Shown: piece by piece, positions 51,552-60,412 of the stretch
How positions within the stretch are numbered: position 1 is the stretch's first letter
Layout: each line of letters begins with the position of its first letter
DNA from: Sphingomonas jatrophae
GTDB taxonomy: Bacteria; Pseudomonadota; Alphaproteobacteria; Sphingomonadales; Sphingomonadaceae
NCBI RefSeq assembly: GCF_900113315.1
Contig: NZ_FOZG01000001.1
Coordinates: 558,001 to 622,000 of the forward strand
Length of the DNA stretch: 64,000 nt
Direction: 5' to 3'
Notes under the pieces: generated by a model
The model's input: only the letters and a program-made list of their open reading frames with translations
What the model was told of the DNA's origin: nothing
The model's database searches: none
Made by a program: the position numbers and the translations under genes

Positions 51552-52625
51552 TCACGGCACGACAGTGGTGAACAGGTAGACGGCGAAGATCACCAGATGC
51601 ACGACGCCCTGCAGCACGGTCGTCCTCCCAGTGCCGAGCGTCAGGGTTGAGACGATGAGCGTCAGCACCAGCAACACCGTGCTCTTGGTGTCCAGGCCGA
51701 GTGCAATCGGCAGACCCGCCAACAGTGACAGCCCGGCCACCGCGGGGATTGTCAGCCCGATCGTTGCCAGCGCAGATCCGAGGCCGAGGTTCAGGCTCGT
51801 TTGAAGTCGATTGGCGACCGATGCCCGCACCGCGGCCACGCTTTCCGGCATCAGCACCAAGGCGGCGATGATGACACCGACAGCGGCTTGGGGCGCACCG
51901 GCCGCTTCCACGCCAGCCTCGATCGGCGGCGCAAGCTTCTTGGCCAGGATTACCACCGCGCCAAGACAGGCAAGCAGGCAACCAAATGACAGCCAAGCGG
52001 CCCGGTTCGTAGGCGGAGCGGCATGGACCTCATGGTCGCCCGCGACATGCTTATCGGGAAGAAAATAGTCGCGGTGCGCCACCGTTTGCACCGCGATAAA
52101 CGTCGCGTAGAGCAGGAATGAGACGACAGCCACGAAGCCGAGTTGCGAAGCGGAGTAGACCGGCCCCGGCTCGCTCAGGGTGAAGTTCGGCAGGACCAGC
52201 GTCAGCACCGTCAGGGCGCACAACGTCGCAAGCGCGGCGCTCACCCCGGTTTGCTGGAACACCTGCTCCCTGTGACGCAACGCGCCCACAAATATGCAGA
52301 TGCCTACCAGGCCATTCAGGATGATCATGACCGCGGCGAACACGGTATCGCGGGCCAGGGTGGCCGCGCCCTCCTCCGCTGCGCTCATCAATGTCACGAT
52401 GAGCCCCAGCTCGATCACCGTCACCGCCACAGCCAGCACGAGAGTGCCGAAGGGTTCGCCGATGCGATGGGCAATCAATTCGGCATGGTGGACTGCGGCC
52501 AGGACCGCTCCGATCAGAATGACCGCTACGGCCGCAACCGGAATCTTCACGCCGAGGCTGGCAGCGATCAAGATCCAGGCTGCGGCCGGCATGGCAACGG
52601 CCCACTGTCGGAGGATGTTTTGCAT
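51552..52625 (-). CDS. Calcium/proton antiporter, ChaA-like (CaCA family)
   Basis: The 357-residue inner-membrane protein has 10-11 helices and the two alpha-repeat motifs of cation/Ca2+ exchangers: EPFGTLVLAVAVTVIELGLI in the first half and LMPESVAAVRASVANRLQTS followed by LGSALATIGLTIPAV in the second. ChaA-type exchangers extrude Ca2+ and, at high pH, Na+ or K+. An acidic/His-containing hydrophilic loop (DKHVAGDHEVHAAP) lies between the halves. Convergent with nothing nearby; it faces away from the CHRD gene. Confidence 0.9.
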   Translation of the reverse strand: MQNILRQWAVAMPAAAWILIAASLGVKIPVAAVAVILIGAVLAAVHHAELIAHRIGEPFGTLVLAVAVTVIELGLIVTLMSAAEEGAATLARDTVFAAVMIILNGLVGICIFVGALRHREQVFQQTGVSAALATLCALTVLTLVLPNFTLSEPGPVYSASQLGFVAVVSFLLYATFIAVQTVAHRDYFLPDKHVAGDHEVHAAPPTNRAAWLSFGCLLACLGAVVILAKKLAPPIEAGVEAAGAPQAAVGVIIAALVLMPESVAAVRASVANRLQTSLNLGLGSALATIGLTIPAVAGLSLLAGLPIALGLDTKSTVLLVLTLIVSTLTLGTGRTTVLQGVVHLVIFAVYLFTTVVP

Positions 52626-52764
52626 AGTTGTGACTAATGGGCATTCCGCAGCGCGGCGCTACCCCCTTAGGTCGGCATGGCGGTTGTAACGGTTGCTCGA
52701 AAGCTTCTCTTGACGCTCGGCGTCGAAGCGCGCTTGTTCAGACAACACCGGAGGAGAAAGCCCG

Positions 52765-53178
52765 ATGCGTGCCGTTTACATGCTGCTTGCCATCGGCAGC
52801 GCGGCCCCGGCAATCGCCGCTCCAGACGTGCTCAAGGCAACAATGACCGGAGCGTCCGAGGTGCCCGGGCCCGGAGCCGACAAGGGCACCGGCACCGCGA
52901 AAATCAACCTCAACGCTGAGGCAGGACAGGTCTGCTACACGCTGAAGACCAAGGGGACGGATACGCCCACGATGGCGCACATCCACAAGGGTGCCGTCGG
53001 TGTCGCAGGTCCGCCGGTGGTGCCGCTCGATGCTCCGGGCAAGGGAACGTCCAAGGGCTGCGTGAGCGCCGACGCTGGCGTGATCAGCGCCATCCTCGCG
53101 GCTCCGTCCGACTATTATGTCAACGTTCACAGCGCTGCGTTCCCGAAAGGCGCCGTGCGCGGCCAACTCGGTAAATAG
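52765..53178 (+). CDS. Exported CHRD-domain protein
   Basis: The 137-residue protein has a signal peptide (residues 1-19, ending AIAAP) and a single CHRD domain, the fold first seen in chordin: ATMTGASEVPGPG, CYTLKTKGTDTPTMAHIHKGAVG and YYVNVHSAAFPKGAVRGQL. Two Cys may form a disulphide. The His residues in HIHKG and VHSAAFP recall metal-binding sites, but the bacterial function is not known. GGAGGAG precedes the ATG at good spacing. A possible -35-like TTGACG lies near 52712, with no convincing -10. Confidence 0.88.
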   Translation: MRAVYMLLAIGSAAPAIAAPDVLKATMTGASEVPGPGADKGTGTAKINLNAEAGQVCYTLKTKGTDTPTMAHIHKGAVGVAGPPVVPLDAPGKGTSKGCVSADAGVISAILAAPSDYYVNVHSAAFPKGAVRGQLGK

Positions 53179-53557
53179 CTGGGCGATCAAGCTCGAACAT
53201 GACGCCCTGGATGCGTGTGCCTCCCCATCGACAGCGGATCCAGGCGCTGGACCGTTTGACGAGCGGGTAAGGCAGTCTCGCATGTGCTACAGCTTGGTAT
53301 GAAGGCTGTCGCACTCGCCCGGCAACTTGCGGCTGCACCGCTCCTCATGCGCATGTTCAAGCTGGCGAACACTGTGGCACGTCCTGCAGCCGTCTGACGC
53401 TCTGACGATGAGCCGGTCCGCGTGCAATGGCGCGCGCACAACGATCTCGCGCCGGCAACTCCTATCATATGTTAAAGACGGCACGCCCGCCGATGTGCGT
53501 TGAAGGGGCTCGTTCCAGAGGTATCCCGAAGTGCCCCACCCCTCCAACAGGTCAGCC
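53179..53557. other. 379-base intergenic stretch with no supported gene
   Basis: Between the CHRD gene and the Crp/Fnr gene, no open frame has the codon bias, length or ribosome-binding site of a gene. A 32-codon ATG frame at 53299-53397 exists but is unsupported. An AT-rich patch, TATCATATGTTAAAG near 53463-53477, may belong to the promoter of the Crp/Fnr gene. No tRNA, repeat or terminator was seen. Confidence 0.5.
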
Positions 53558-54268
53558 ATGGAGCTATTCGTGCGGCGCCTCGCCGCTCATTCCGATCTGG
53601 ATGCGGAGGAGCGGGATGCGGTGCTGCAATTGCCGGTGCAGCTTCTCGAGGTTCGATCCAACGTCGACTTCGTGCGTTTGGGTGAGCAGATCGACCATGC
53701 CTGCCTGGTGGCGGAAGGGCTGGTCGGCAAGTTCGGCCAGACGGAGGATGGCAGACGGCAGATCGTCTCGGTCCACATCCCCGGCGAGATGGCGGATCTC
53801 TCGTCGCTGATGATGCCGCAGGCGGCGACGGCATTGAATTCGCTATCTTCGACAACCATCCTCCGCGTTGCGCACAAGGATCTGCGGGCCTTGGGGCTGC
53901 GCTATCCGTCGATCGCCACCGCCTTCTGGCGAAGCAGCGTCCTGGATGGCGCGATTGTCGCTCAGTGGCTGGTGAATGTCGGCCGGCGTGATGCGAGGGC
54001 GCGGCTGGCGCATCTGTTCTGCGAAATGGCGGTCCGTTATCGCCTGCTCGATCAGTCCGATGGGCGGCGTTATACCCTACCCATGACGCAGGAGCAGCTC
54101 GGCGATGCTTTGGGCCTGACCTCCGTCCATGTGAACCGGACGCTTCAGCACCTTCGGGAGGAGAAACTCCTTCGGGTCGAGCGGAGCGCGGTCACGATCA
54201 TGGATTGGAAGGCACTCGTGCGCGCCGGCGAGTTCGACACGCTCTACCTGCAAAGGCCTGACTTATAA
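53558..54268 (+). CDS. Crp/Fnr-family transcriptional regulator
   Basis: The 236-residue protein has an N-terminal cNMP-binding-like fold (about 5-120: ACLVAEGLVGKFGQ, SVHIPGEMADLSS) and a C-terminal HTH_CRP domain (about 150-225) with MTQEQLGDALGLTSVHVNRTL as recognition region. No FNR cysteines are present. The phosphate cassette is GEMADLSSLMMPQAATALN, which lacks the canonical Arg-Ser/Thr pair, so cAMP may not be the ligand. ATG at 53558 gives the typical start MELFVRRL; a GTG at 53531 is an alternative. No target genes can be read from the sequence. Confidence 0.88.
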   Translation: MELFVRRLAAHSDLDAEERDAVLQLPVQLLEVRSNVDFVRLGEQIDHACLVAEGLVGKFGQTEDGRRQIVSVHIPGEMADLSSLMMPQAATALNSLSSTTILRVAHKDLRALGLRYPSIATAFWRSSVLDGAIVAQWLVNVGRRDARARLAHLFCEMAVRYRLLDQSDGRRYTLPMTQEQLGDALGLTSVHVNRTLQHLREEKLLRVERSAVTIMDWKALVRAGEFDTLYLQRPDL

Positions 54269-54332
54269 CATTGCGCCCGCCGAACAGGGCTATCCGCATC
54301 GGCTTGTGTCTCCGATCAAAGGCGTGCTGCTA

Positions 54333-57104
54333 TCAGCTATCGGGTGTCGTCTGCAGATGAACGTCGGTCTGCAGGATGCTCGCACGTTCTATCAGCGGCA
54401 CCTCAAGCTCGCAGACGATCCCGCCGGGGCGCAGATTGAGCGAGCCGCGGCCTTGCAGCTCATAGGGAATGCGCCGCGTGATCAGCTCGGTGCCGAAGCC
54501 CTGCCGCCGGGGCGCGGACTGCACGACGTGGACCCCCTCCTCGATCCAACGCAGCAAAAGCCAGCGCTGGCCGGCGCGTTGCTCCTCGTGCCAGTGGATC
54601 GTCACGAGCCCTTCGCTGCCGGATAGAGCGCCGTACTTAACTGCGTTGGTCGCAAGCTCGTGGACCGCCAGCGTCAGCACCTCCGCTACTTTCGGCGGCA
54701 AGGCGACGGGCGGGCCGTCCAGAACGACACTGTCGCGCCGCGCCGCCTGCGCCGTCAGTTCGTCCAGGATGAGCAGTTCGAGATCGACGCCCGCGCCCGC
54801 GCCTCTCGTCAGCAGCACCTGCGTCCGCGCAAGCGCGTCTATGCGCCCCTCCAGATGCTGGATGAACTCCTCGGCGGATTGGCCGGGTTCGTGCGTTCGC
54901 CGGATCAGGGACCGGATCACGGCCAGGATGTTGCGCACCCGGTGCTGCAGCTCGGCCAAGAGCGTCTGCTGGCGATCCTCCCACAGGCGCCGGTCGGTCA
55001 CGTCGATCATGGCGCCGACCATGCGGGTGGGCTCTTCCCGTTCGTCGTAGAAGAAGCGTCCACGCGCCGACAGCCAGTGCACGGTCTGGTCGGGATGGAG
55101 TGAGCGGAATTCATGCGCGTAATCGGTGCGTTCGTGCATCGATGTCCTGAGCGCGGCCTGTGCCGCGCTGCGATCATCGGGATGGACCCGTTCCAGCCAC
55201 CTCTCGTAGCTCGGCTTCACCTCGCCAACTTCATACCCTTCCATGCGGAAATGCTCGTCGGACCAAGTCGTCTCGCCGGTGCGGACATCCCAGTCCCACA
55301 TACCGATCTTGCCGACCTCGACGGCGCTGCGCAGTCGCTCCTCGCTCCGCTCAAGGGCATGCTGTGCCTGCTTGATGTGGGTGATGTCCTCGCCGATGCC
55401 CCCGATCCGCTCGACGCGCCCGTCCGCCGTGCGGATCGGGAAGTCGGTATCGCGCAGCCAGCGCATCTCACCATCCGGGCGGCGCACGCGATATTCGAAG
55501 GTGATCGATTCGCCGCGGCGCACCCGGTCGATCTCCGCAGTGACTCGGGCGCGGTCCTCCTCGACGACCAGGTCGAGCCATTGCGTGAGGCCGCGGCCGG
55601 CCAGCACCTGCTCGACCTTTAAGCCATAGATCGCCTCGAACGCGGGCGTGAGGTAGGTCCACTGAAGGGTATCGGCATCCCGTATCCAGAGGACGTTCTG
55701 TGAGGCCTCGCCGAACTCGCGAAGGCGTTCCTCGCTCTCCCGCAACGCTTCGGCCGTCCGCTTCAACACGTCGATGTCGCTGATGACACCGACTTGCCCG
55801 GTGATCTCGCCATGCTCGTTCCTGATCGGAACGGAAGACACGCTCGTCCAGATCTCGCGACCGTCATCGTCACGATAGAGCATCTCGATGCCGGGGACGA
55901 CCGTCTCCCCGCGGCTCGACCGCGATCCCGGAAATTCACTTGGTGGGATCAGCCGACGGTCTGCGTCCCATGCCCGCCATCGGTCGCCTCGTTCGGGATC
56001 GCGCGACGGGATGGTGCCGTTCGGCAGAAAGCGACGGAGATTCGCGTTGGTCAACAGCGTCGTGCCGTCGCGGTCCGCTACGTGAACCCCGACCGGCAAA
56101 GCCTCGAACACGGCGGCCAGTCGCGCCTCGCTCTCGTGCAGCCTCGCGCGAGCCACCTCTTCATTAAGGCGCAGGACCTCCATCTGGCTCGCCTTCCAAG
56201 CGGTGATGTCCTTGGTGGTCGTCGCCACCCCATCGTCGAGCTTCACGACGGTCTGGAGAAACCAGCCATCGAACTGCTCATGCACGTAATGTCGTTCATT
56301 CTGCTGCGTTATGCCGGTTTCCGTCACCTGCTTGAACGTGTCGAAAATGCCTTCCCGCACGACGCCTGGATTTTTCTCGAGCAGGCGCTCGCCTCGCACC
56401 TCGCCATATCGGCTCTCAGAGGCGTGGTTGTTAAGAAGCCATTCGAAATCGACAATTTCGCCAGCATCATCCCTCAGCGCACGAAACACCTGGATCATGT
56501 CTGTAGACGCATCCATCGTCGCTCGGAGCAGATCGCGATGTTCTGCCAGTTCGCGTGTCCGCACGCGGATCTGAAAGGCGCTGGCGGCAAATTGCGAAAG
56601 GTTCGTCAGCAGACGCTTGTCCTCCCTGTCGAACCTGCGACCGCCCTCATGTGAGACGACCCACAATGTGCCGATCGGTCTTGCGTCCAGATGAAACGGC
56701 ACCAGAAGCGTTTCCGCAACTTCCGGCTCGACTGGCGGGCCGGAGAAAACCAGATCAGGCCGCTCGAACAGCAACACCTCGTTCCTGGCGATCACCACCC
56801 CGCACGGGCTGGCGCTGATCGGCAATTCAGAGTCTCGGAAGTGAGCCCAAATGCCGGACAGTGCATCCCAGCGAAAATGATCGCCTTCCAACAGGCTGAT
56901 ACCGGCAGACGGGGCAATGCCGTGCGCGACGATGCAATCGGTCAGCTTCTGAAGCACTTCACTCGGGCGCTCGGCAGTTTCCCGCGCCAGCGTGGCCAGG
57001 ATCGCAGCTTCCATCTTCCAATCGGGCGCGCGGGACGGTCGAGACAGCAGCTGTTCCGTGATGATCACGTCATCAACGCTGGGCTGATTGGGTTGCTCGC
57101 GCAT
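54333..57104 (-). CDS. Multi-PAS HWE-family sensor histidine kinase with GAF domain
   Basis: The 923-residue soluble kinase has an N-terminal GAF domain (about 40-190), then PAS domains with typical PAC ends (VGVISDIDVLKR, GIGEDITHIKQ, MVGAMIDVTDRR) through about 700, and a C-terminal HWE kinase core. The phosphoacceptor is His721 in LLAELQHRVRNILAVIRSL. The ATP-binding part has an N-box HELATNAVKYGALS and the W-x-E-like WIEEG. GTELITRRIPYELQGRGSL is the final G-box region. HWE kinases often feed the alphaproteobacterial general stress response. The upstream 298 bases (57105-57402) show no supported gene. Start codon is uncertain. Confidence 0.9.
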   Translation of the reverse strand: MREQPNQPSVDDVIITEQLLSRPSRAPDWKMEAAILATLARETAERPSEVLQKLTDCIVAHGIAPSAGISLLEGDHFRWDALSGIWAHFRDSELPISASPCGVVIARNEVLLFERPDLVFSGPPVEPEVAETLLVPFHLDARPIGTLWVVSHEGGRRFDREDKRLLTNLSQFAASAFQIRVRTRELAEHRDLLRATMDASTDMIQVFRALRDDAGEIVDFEWLLNNHASESRYGEVRGERLLEKNPGVVREGIFDTFKQVTETGITQQNERHYVHEQFDGWFLQTVVKLDDGVATTTKDITAWKASQMEVLRLNEEVARARLHESEARLAAVFEALPVGVHVADRDGTTLLTNANLRRFLPNGTIPSRDPERGDRWRAWDADRRLIPPSEFPGSRSSRGETVVPGIEMLYRDDDGREIWTSVSSVPIRNEHGEITGQVGVISDIDVLKRTAEALRESEERLREFGEASQNVLWIRDADTLQWTYLTPAFEAIYGLKVEQVLAGRGLTQWLDLVVEEDRARVTAEIDRVRRGESITFEYRVRRPDGEMRWLRDTDFPIRTADGRVERIGGIGEDITHIKQAQHALERSEERLRSAVEVGKIGMWDWDVRTGETTWSDEHFRMEGYEVGEVKPSYERWLERVHPDDRSAAQAALRTSMHERTDYAHEFRSLHPDQTVHWLSARGRFFYDEREEPTRMVGAMIDVTDRRLWEDRQQTLLAELQHRVRNILAVIRSLIRRTHEPGQSAEEFIQHLEGRIDALARTQVLLTRGAGAGVDLELLILDELTAQAARRDSVVLDGPPVALPPKVAEVLTLAVHELATNAVKYGALSGSEGLVTIHWHEEQRAGQRWLLLRWIEEGVHVVQSAPRRQGFGTELITRRIPYELQGRGSLNLRPGGIVCELEVPLIERASILQTDVHLQTTPDS

Positions 57105-57402
57105 CCAGCTACAACGCACGAACAGCGAAGAGGGGCAAGCGCCACTGGTTCCGTTCGCGTGCGTGCCGCCGTCCCGCCCTCTCACTCGCTAACTGCTGCC
57201 CTTCTCGTTCAGCAACCCTGTGATCGCGCTTCGCATCCGGCTGCCCGCGTCAAGAAAAACCGTTCTCCTGAAACAGGTTAATGCCGGCGGTTCCATAATC
57301 ATTAGGATCGCACCTGTCCGGGGGAGAACAGGCCATGAGGGAAGACGCGGGGACTTTAGCAGGGTTGTTGCTCTTTGGCCCCGTGCCAGTCGGAGGCAAG
57401 CG

Positions 57403-57576
57403 ATGAGCCAGGATGACGATCGCCGCTCCTTTCATCAGAAGCGGGCGACCGAGGAATTCGATCGGGCCATCCGCACCTCCAACATGGAGGCTTCGCGCGC
57501 CCACATGAAGTTGTCAGCGCTGCACTTCGAAGCGGCGAGCGAGACTCACGCTGCCCTGCGACGCACCGACGACTGA
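57403..57576 (+). CDS. Small charged helical protein of unknown function
   Basis: The 57-residue protein, MSQDDDRRSFHQKRATEEFD at its start, is predicted to be mostly alpha-helical with mixed charge and conserved-looking His and Ala (SALHFEAASETHAALRR). GGAGG stands six bases before the ATG at 57403, strong support for translation. It lies between a multi-PAS kinase and a response regulator, which face it from both sides. I do not recognise the family, and it is not NepR. Confidence 0.6.
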   Translation: MSQDDDRRSFHQKRATEEFDRAIRTSNMEASRAHMKLSALHFEAASETHAALRRTDD

Positions 57577-57587
57577 CCCACGGCAGC

Positions 57588-58016
57588 TTACCGGTATAGC
57601 GTGAGGGCCGTCGGTGCGAGGTCGGGGCTCGCACCGCCCGCGATCTCGAATGCGGCCAGAACGGACGCGTTCAGGCTTGCCGTGTGGAACGGCTTGCTGA
57701 TGCATCCCACCACCAATCGGTGGGCCGCACTGGGCGGGCAATTGCCGCTGAGATAGACGACGGGGATCCCGCGCCTGCCCAGCTCGATTGCGGCATCCAC
57801 CCCGCTGTCGCCATTCGCCAGGCGGACATCGCACAGTGCGAAGTCCACATGGTGCGCATCGGCCAGATCGAGTGCGCTGGCGACGTCCTCGGCGATCCCG
57901 ACGATGACGTGGCCGTGAAGCGCCAGCGCATCCTCGACCATCATTGCGATCAGCGCTTCATCCTCGACGATCAGCAGGTTCAGCGAACGAGACGGCACGT
58001 TCAGCCTATCGTTCAT
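57588..58016 (-). CDS. Single-domain response regulator (REC only)
   Basis: The 142-residue protein is a receiver domain with no output domain. Conserved residues are the acidic pair in IVEDEAL, phosphoacceptor D63 in ALCDVRLANG, the Ser/Thr in VYLSGNC and the Lys in ISKPFH. The start overlaps the end of the upstream kinase gene by 11 bases, so it is translationally coupled to that kinase, as for stand-alone regulators that act as phosphate shuttles or sinks. Confidence 0.9.
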   Translation of the reverse strand: MNDRLNVPSRSLNLLIVEDEALIAMMVEDALALHGHVIVGIAEDVASALDLADAHHVDFALCDVRLANGDSGVDAAIELGRRGIPVVYLSGNCPPSAAHRLVVGCISKPFHTASLNASVLAAFEIAGGASPDLAPTALTLYR

Positions 58017-59127
58017 CCGATCTCACCGGCAAGGTGATCGTCACCGCTCCAGCGTCACTCGCGGCGCTGGCGCTCAGCTGGCGCAGGAACGCCCTCTGAA
58101 AGCGACCACCCAGCAGATCCGCCTGCATATTCAACCCCTTCACAATCACATCCACTGTCGCCGTGCTGGCATCTCCAACGATCTCGATCGAGGCTGGTTC
58201 TCCTGACGGGCAACCGAGCGTCAGGATCGTGTGGATCAGCAGCGCGAAGGCGACACCCTGCTCGATCGGCAACGTCGTCCGGGGTGCGCCAATCACGCGA
58301 ACGGTGCTGGTCTTCAGGCCGGTGCTGACTGCACGCAAAAGCTCCGCCACCTCCACCGTGCGCAGGTCGTCCGCCGCGTAGATCGGACGGTGCGCCGCGG
58401 CGATCACCTCGATGCGGTCGCCCACCCGTGCCAGCGCCGCGGCACAGGCGCGGTCGGCTTCCGAGGCCGCCTCCAGTCGAACCATGCTGACCGCGAGCTG
58501 CAGGGCGTTGCGGACACGGTGATTGAGTTCGTTGAGCAGCCGCTCGCGTTGCTCGATGCCAGCGCGCAGATCCTGCTCAAGCTGCAAGCGGTGCTTCGCC
58601 AGCGCGACGTAGTGGCACAATGTGTGAAGCAGGCTGATCTCGTCATCGCTGAACCGGTCCGCCCAGCGCCGCCCGAAGCCCAGCGTGCCGATCAGCTCGC
58701 CGCCATAAACCAGCGGGGTGCAGGCATAGGCATCGAGGCCGACTTGCTTGACGAAGGCGACGAGCGGATCGTCCGACGCCTGAACGCCAGTCACATGGTA
58801 GCGACGGCGTTCGCGTGCCGCGCAGCCGCAGACCGCCTGACCGAGCGCCAGCTCCGCGCCGGCCGCCGCCTGTTCCTCGGTGAGCCCCGCATGCGCTTCC
58901 AGCACAAGGCGGTCCTGCTCCAACCGGTAGTTGAAGAAGACGTCGAGCCGCAGCTCGGATCGGATCAGTGCGAACAGCTCATCCACCATCCGGGCGGAAT
59001 CGTCTGCCGCCAGCAGCCGCTCCGCCGCTTCCGCCATGATCTTGAGGTGAAGCCGCGGCAGATCGGGATCGACCGACGGGCCTTCGACCGGGATAATCGC
59101 GTGCTGGCTGGGCGCATGCTCTTCCAT
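58006..59127 (-). CDS. GAF-containing HisKA_2/HWE-like histidine kinase with degenerate ATPase domain
   Basis: The 373-residue protein has an N-terminal GAF domain (about 25-180; CGCAARERR and CTPLVYGGELIGTLGFG), then a dimerisation/phosphotransfer helix pair with the H-box LLNELNHRVRNALQLAVSM (His203). The C-terminal part (about 270-373) should be an ATPase domain, but it has no Asn in the N-box position (ALLIHTILTLG) and no DxGxG. It is therefore probably inactive as a kinase and could act as a phosphotransfer protein. An alternative start is GTG at 59145. It overlaps the response regulator gene. Confidence 0.75.
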   Translation of the reverse strand: MEEHAPSQHAIIPVEGPSVDPDLPRLHLKIMAEAAERLLAADDSARMVDELFALIRSELRLDVFFNYRLEQDRLVLEAHAGLTEEQAAAGAELALGQAVCGCAARERRRYHVTGVQASDDPLVAFVKQVGLDAYACTPLVYGGELIGTLGFGRRWADRFSDDEISLLHTLCHYVALAKHRLQLEQDLRAGIEQRERLLNELNHRVRNALQLAVSMVRLEAASEADRACAAALARVGDRIEVIAAAHRPIYAADDLRTVEVAELLRAVSTGLKTSTVRVIGAPRTTLPIEQGVAFALLIHTILTLGCPSGEPASIEIVGDASTATVDVIVKGLNMQADLLGGRFQRAFLRQLSASAASDAGAVTITLPVRSDER

Positions 59128-59229
59128 AAGGTGGGTTTGGCCCACTGCCCCGCTGCTCGCAACGGCGGAGACTGTAACGTTTTACCTCGATCAGTGTGAT
59201 TCTTCACGTGTCGGGTTTACAGGCGCAGG

Positions 59230-59583
59230 ATGAGCCAGAGCCGCCTGCCCCCAGCCAAGAAGCTCGCTTTGCTCCGCAGCATGCGGACCGTCACAACCTA
59301 CGCCTTCCCTCCTGTCCGCGATGAGACCTTCGAGCCGTTGGTCGAGGCGCTGGATCACCCGTGGGTGCCAAACGTCTCGGCATTTCGTTGGGACGAGCCG
59401 AAGGATACGGCCGCAACCCCCGAAGATCGTAACCCCTCGACCGAACATCAGCCGAAGGGTGCGGCGGCGAATCCGAGCGACAGGCTCGATCGCCGCGATG
59501 AAGATGTCACCGACCGTCAGCGCCAGAGGAACAAGGGTGGTGCGGAGAAGCCGGAGCACGGCAAAAGCCGCGATAGCGCGTGA
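59230..59583 (+). CDS. Hypothetical charged protein
   Basis: The 117-residue frame starts at an ATG with AGG upstream and has codon usage similar to neighbouring genes. The first part (about 1-60) has hydrophobic and acidic residues, with FRWDEP near 52-57. The rest is a highly charged, likely disordered tail rich in Asp, Arg, Lys and Glu. No family is recognised. A 122-residue frame lies on the opposite strand (59191-59559), but its composition looks like a shadow. Confidence that this is a gene is moderate. From 59584 to 59819 there is no supported gene, only GC-rich stem-forming sequence. Confidence 0.4.
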   Translation: MSQSRLPPAKKLALLRSMRTVTTYAFPPVRDETFEPLVEALDHPWVPNVSAFRWDEPKDTAATPEDRNPSTEHQPKGAAANPSDRLDRRDEDVTDRQRQRNKGGAEKPEHGKSRDSA

Positions 59584-59819
59584 GCGCTCTCAAACTCCAG
59601 GAACGCCGCTGACGTGATTGCGGCCCCGCCGCTTGAAGGACGATCGCTCCGCTAGTCGATGATGCCCCCCGAACCGGGGGAGGGGATCCCCCGAGGCACA
59701 TGGCGCCGAGAGCTCGTCTCGCGCCTGCCAGCGGCGCCCCGCACCGGCTTGACGAGCGAAAAACGGGCGAAAAGCTCAGCTTTGTTGAGCCTGACGCGCT
59801 GACAGGTTAACCGGGTCCG

Positions 59820-60353
59820 GTGACGGGCCCGCGCTACGATCAACTGACCCCCCGGCAGCGTGAATGCCTGCGCCTAGCCTATTACCGCCTGCGCTATCAG
59901 GAGATCGCGCATGAGCTGGGCCTCTCCCCCGAGACGGTGAAGACCTATTTGCGGCAGGCGCGCGAGGCGCTTGGCGCATCCTCCACCCTTGCCGCCGCCC
60001 AGATCCTCTCCGAGCGGGAGGGTGTCCCACCCCCCCCTAAAGGTGGATACCCTGCAATGGGGATCGCTCCGCCGCCGCCGATCCGCGAGAAAAAGCCATC
60101 GGCGGTCGAAGCGACGGAACGGCTGTCGATGCGGGAGGAGCGGCTGGTTTTCGAACCGTCTGTCTTCACCCACCCTGCCCCTCCGTCACCCACTTTCAGG
60201 GTAGCCGCGGAACATGGCAGACAGAGACTAAGGCAACTCGACGGGTGGGGCCGGATCGTCACCTCGATCGTGCTCACCCTGCTTCTGGCGCTTGCGGTGA
60301 TCGTCGGAACCGCGGTGCTGACCGATCTCAGCCGGTTCTGGCTGGACCGGTAA
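59820..60353 (+). CDS. LuxR-type HTH protein with C-terminal membrane anchor
   Basis: The 177-residue protein has an N-terminal GerE/LuxR-type helix-turn-helix (about residues 8-60: LTPRQRECLRLAYYRLRYQ, then LGLSPETVKTYLRQAREALG), a Pro-rich linker with PPPPKGG near 71-77, and a single transmembrane helix (about 146-168). This order, DNA-binding domain first and membrane anchor last, means it would bind DNA while tethered to the membrane or be released by cleavage. The start is GTG at 59820. An eight-C tract lies in the linker. It is followed by three further short genes. Confidence 0.82.
   Translation: MTGPRYDQLTPRQRECLRLAYYRLRYQEIAHELGLSPETVKTYLRQAREALGASSTLAAAQILSEREGVPPPPKGGYPAMGIAPPPPIREKKPSAVEATERLSMREERLVFEPSVFTHPAPPSPTFRVAAEHGRQRLRQLDGWGRIVTSIVLTLLLALAVIVGTAVLTDLSRFWLDR
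60030..60037 (+). repeat. Homopolymeric C8 tract in the HTH-anchor linker
   Basis: Eight consecutive C bases encode Pro residues in the linker between the HTH domain and the transmembrane helix. Such tracts can slip during replication or transcription and shift the frame before the anchor. Whether it does so here is unknown. Confidence 0.6.
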
Positions 60354-60412
60354 TCCGAACAACCACGCAATCAGGGGACGCGCATCGGCAAGCGGTGCGC
60401 GGCAGGTGAAAC

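Noticed and set aside
53299-53397. A 32-codon ATG frame in the gap before the Crp/Fnr gene
   Set aside because: No ribosome-binding site and no recognisable sequence; too short to support without expression data.
59191-59559. A 122-codon minus-strand frame opposite the hypothetical gene at 59230
   Set aside because: Neither strand is certain, but the minus-strand product has shadow-like composition in its second half, so the plus-strand frame was kept at low confidence.
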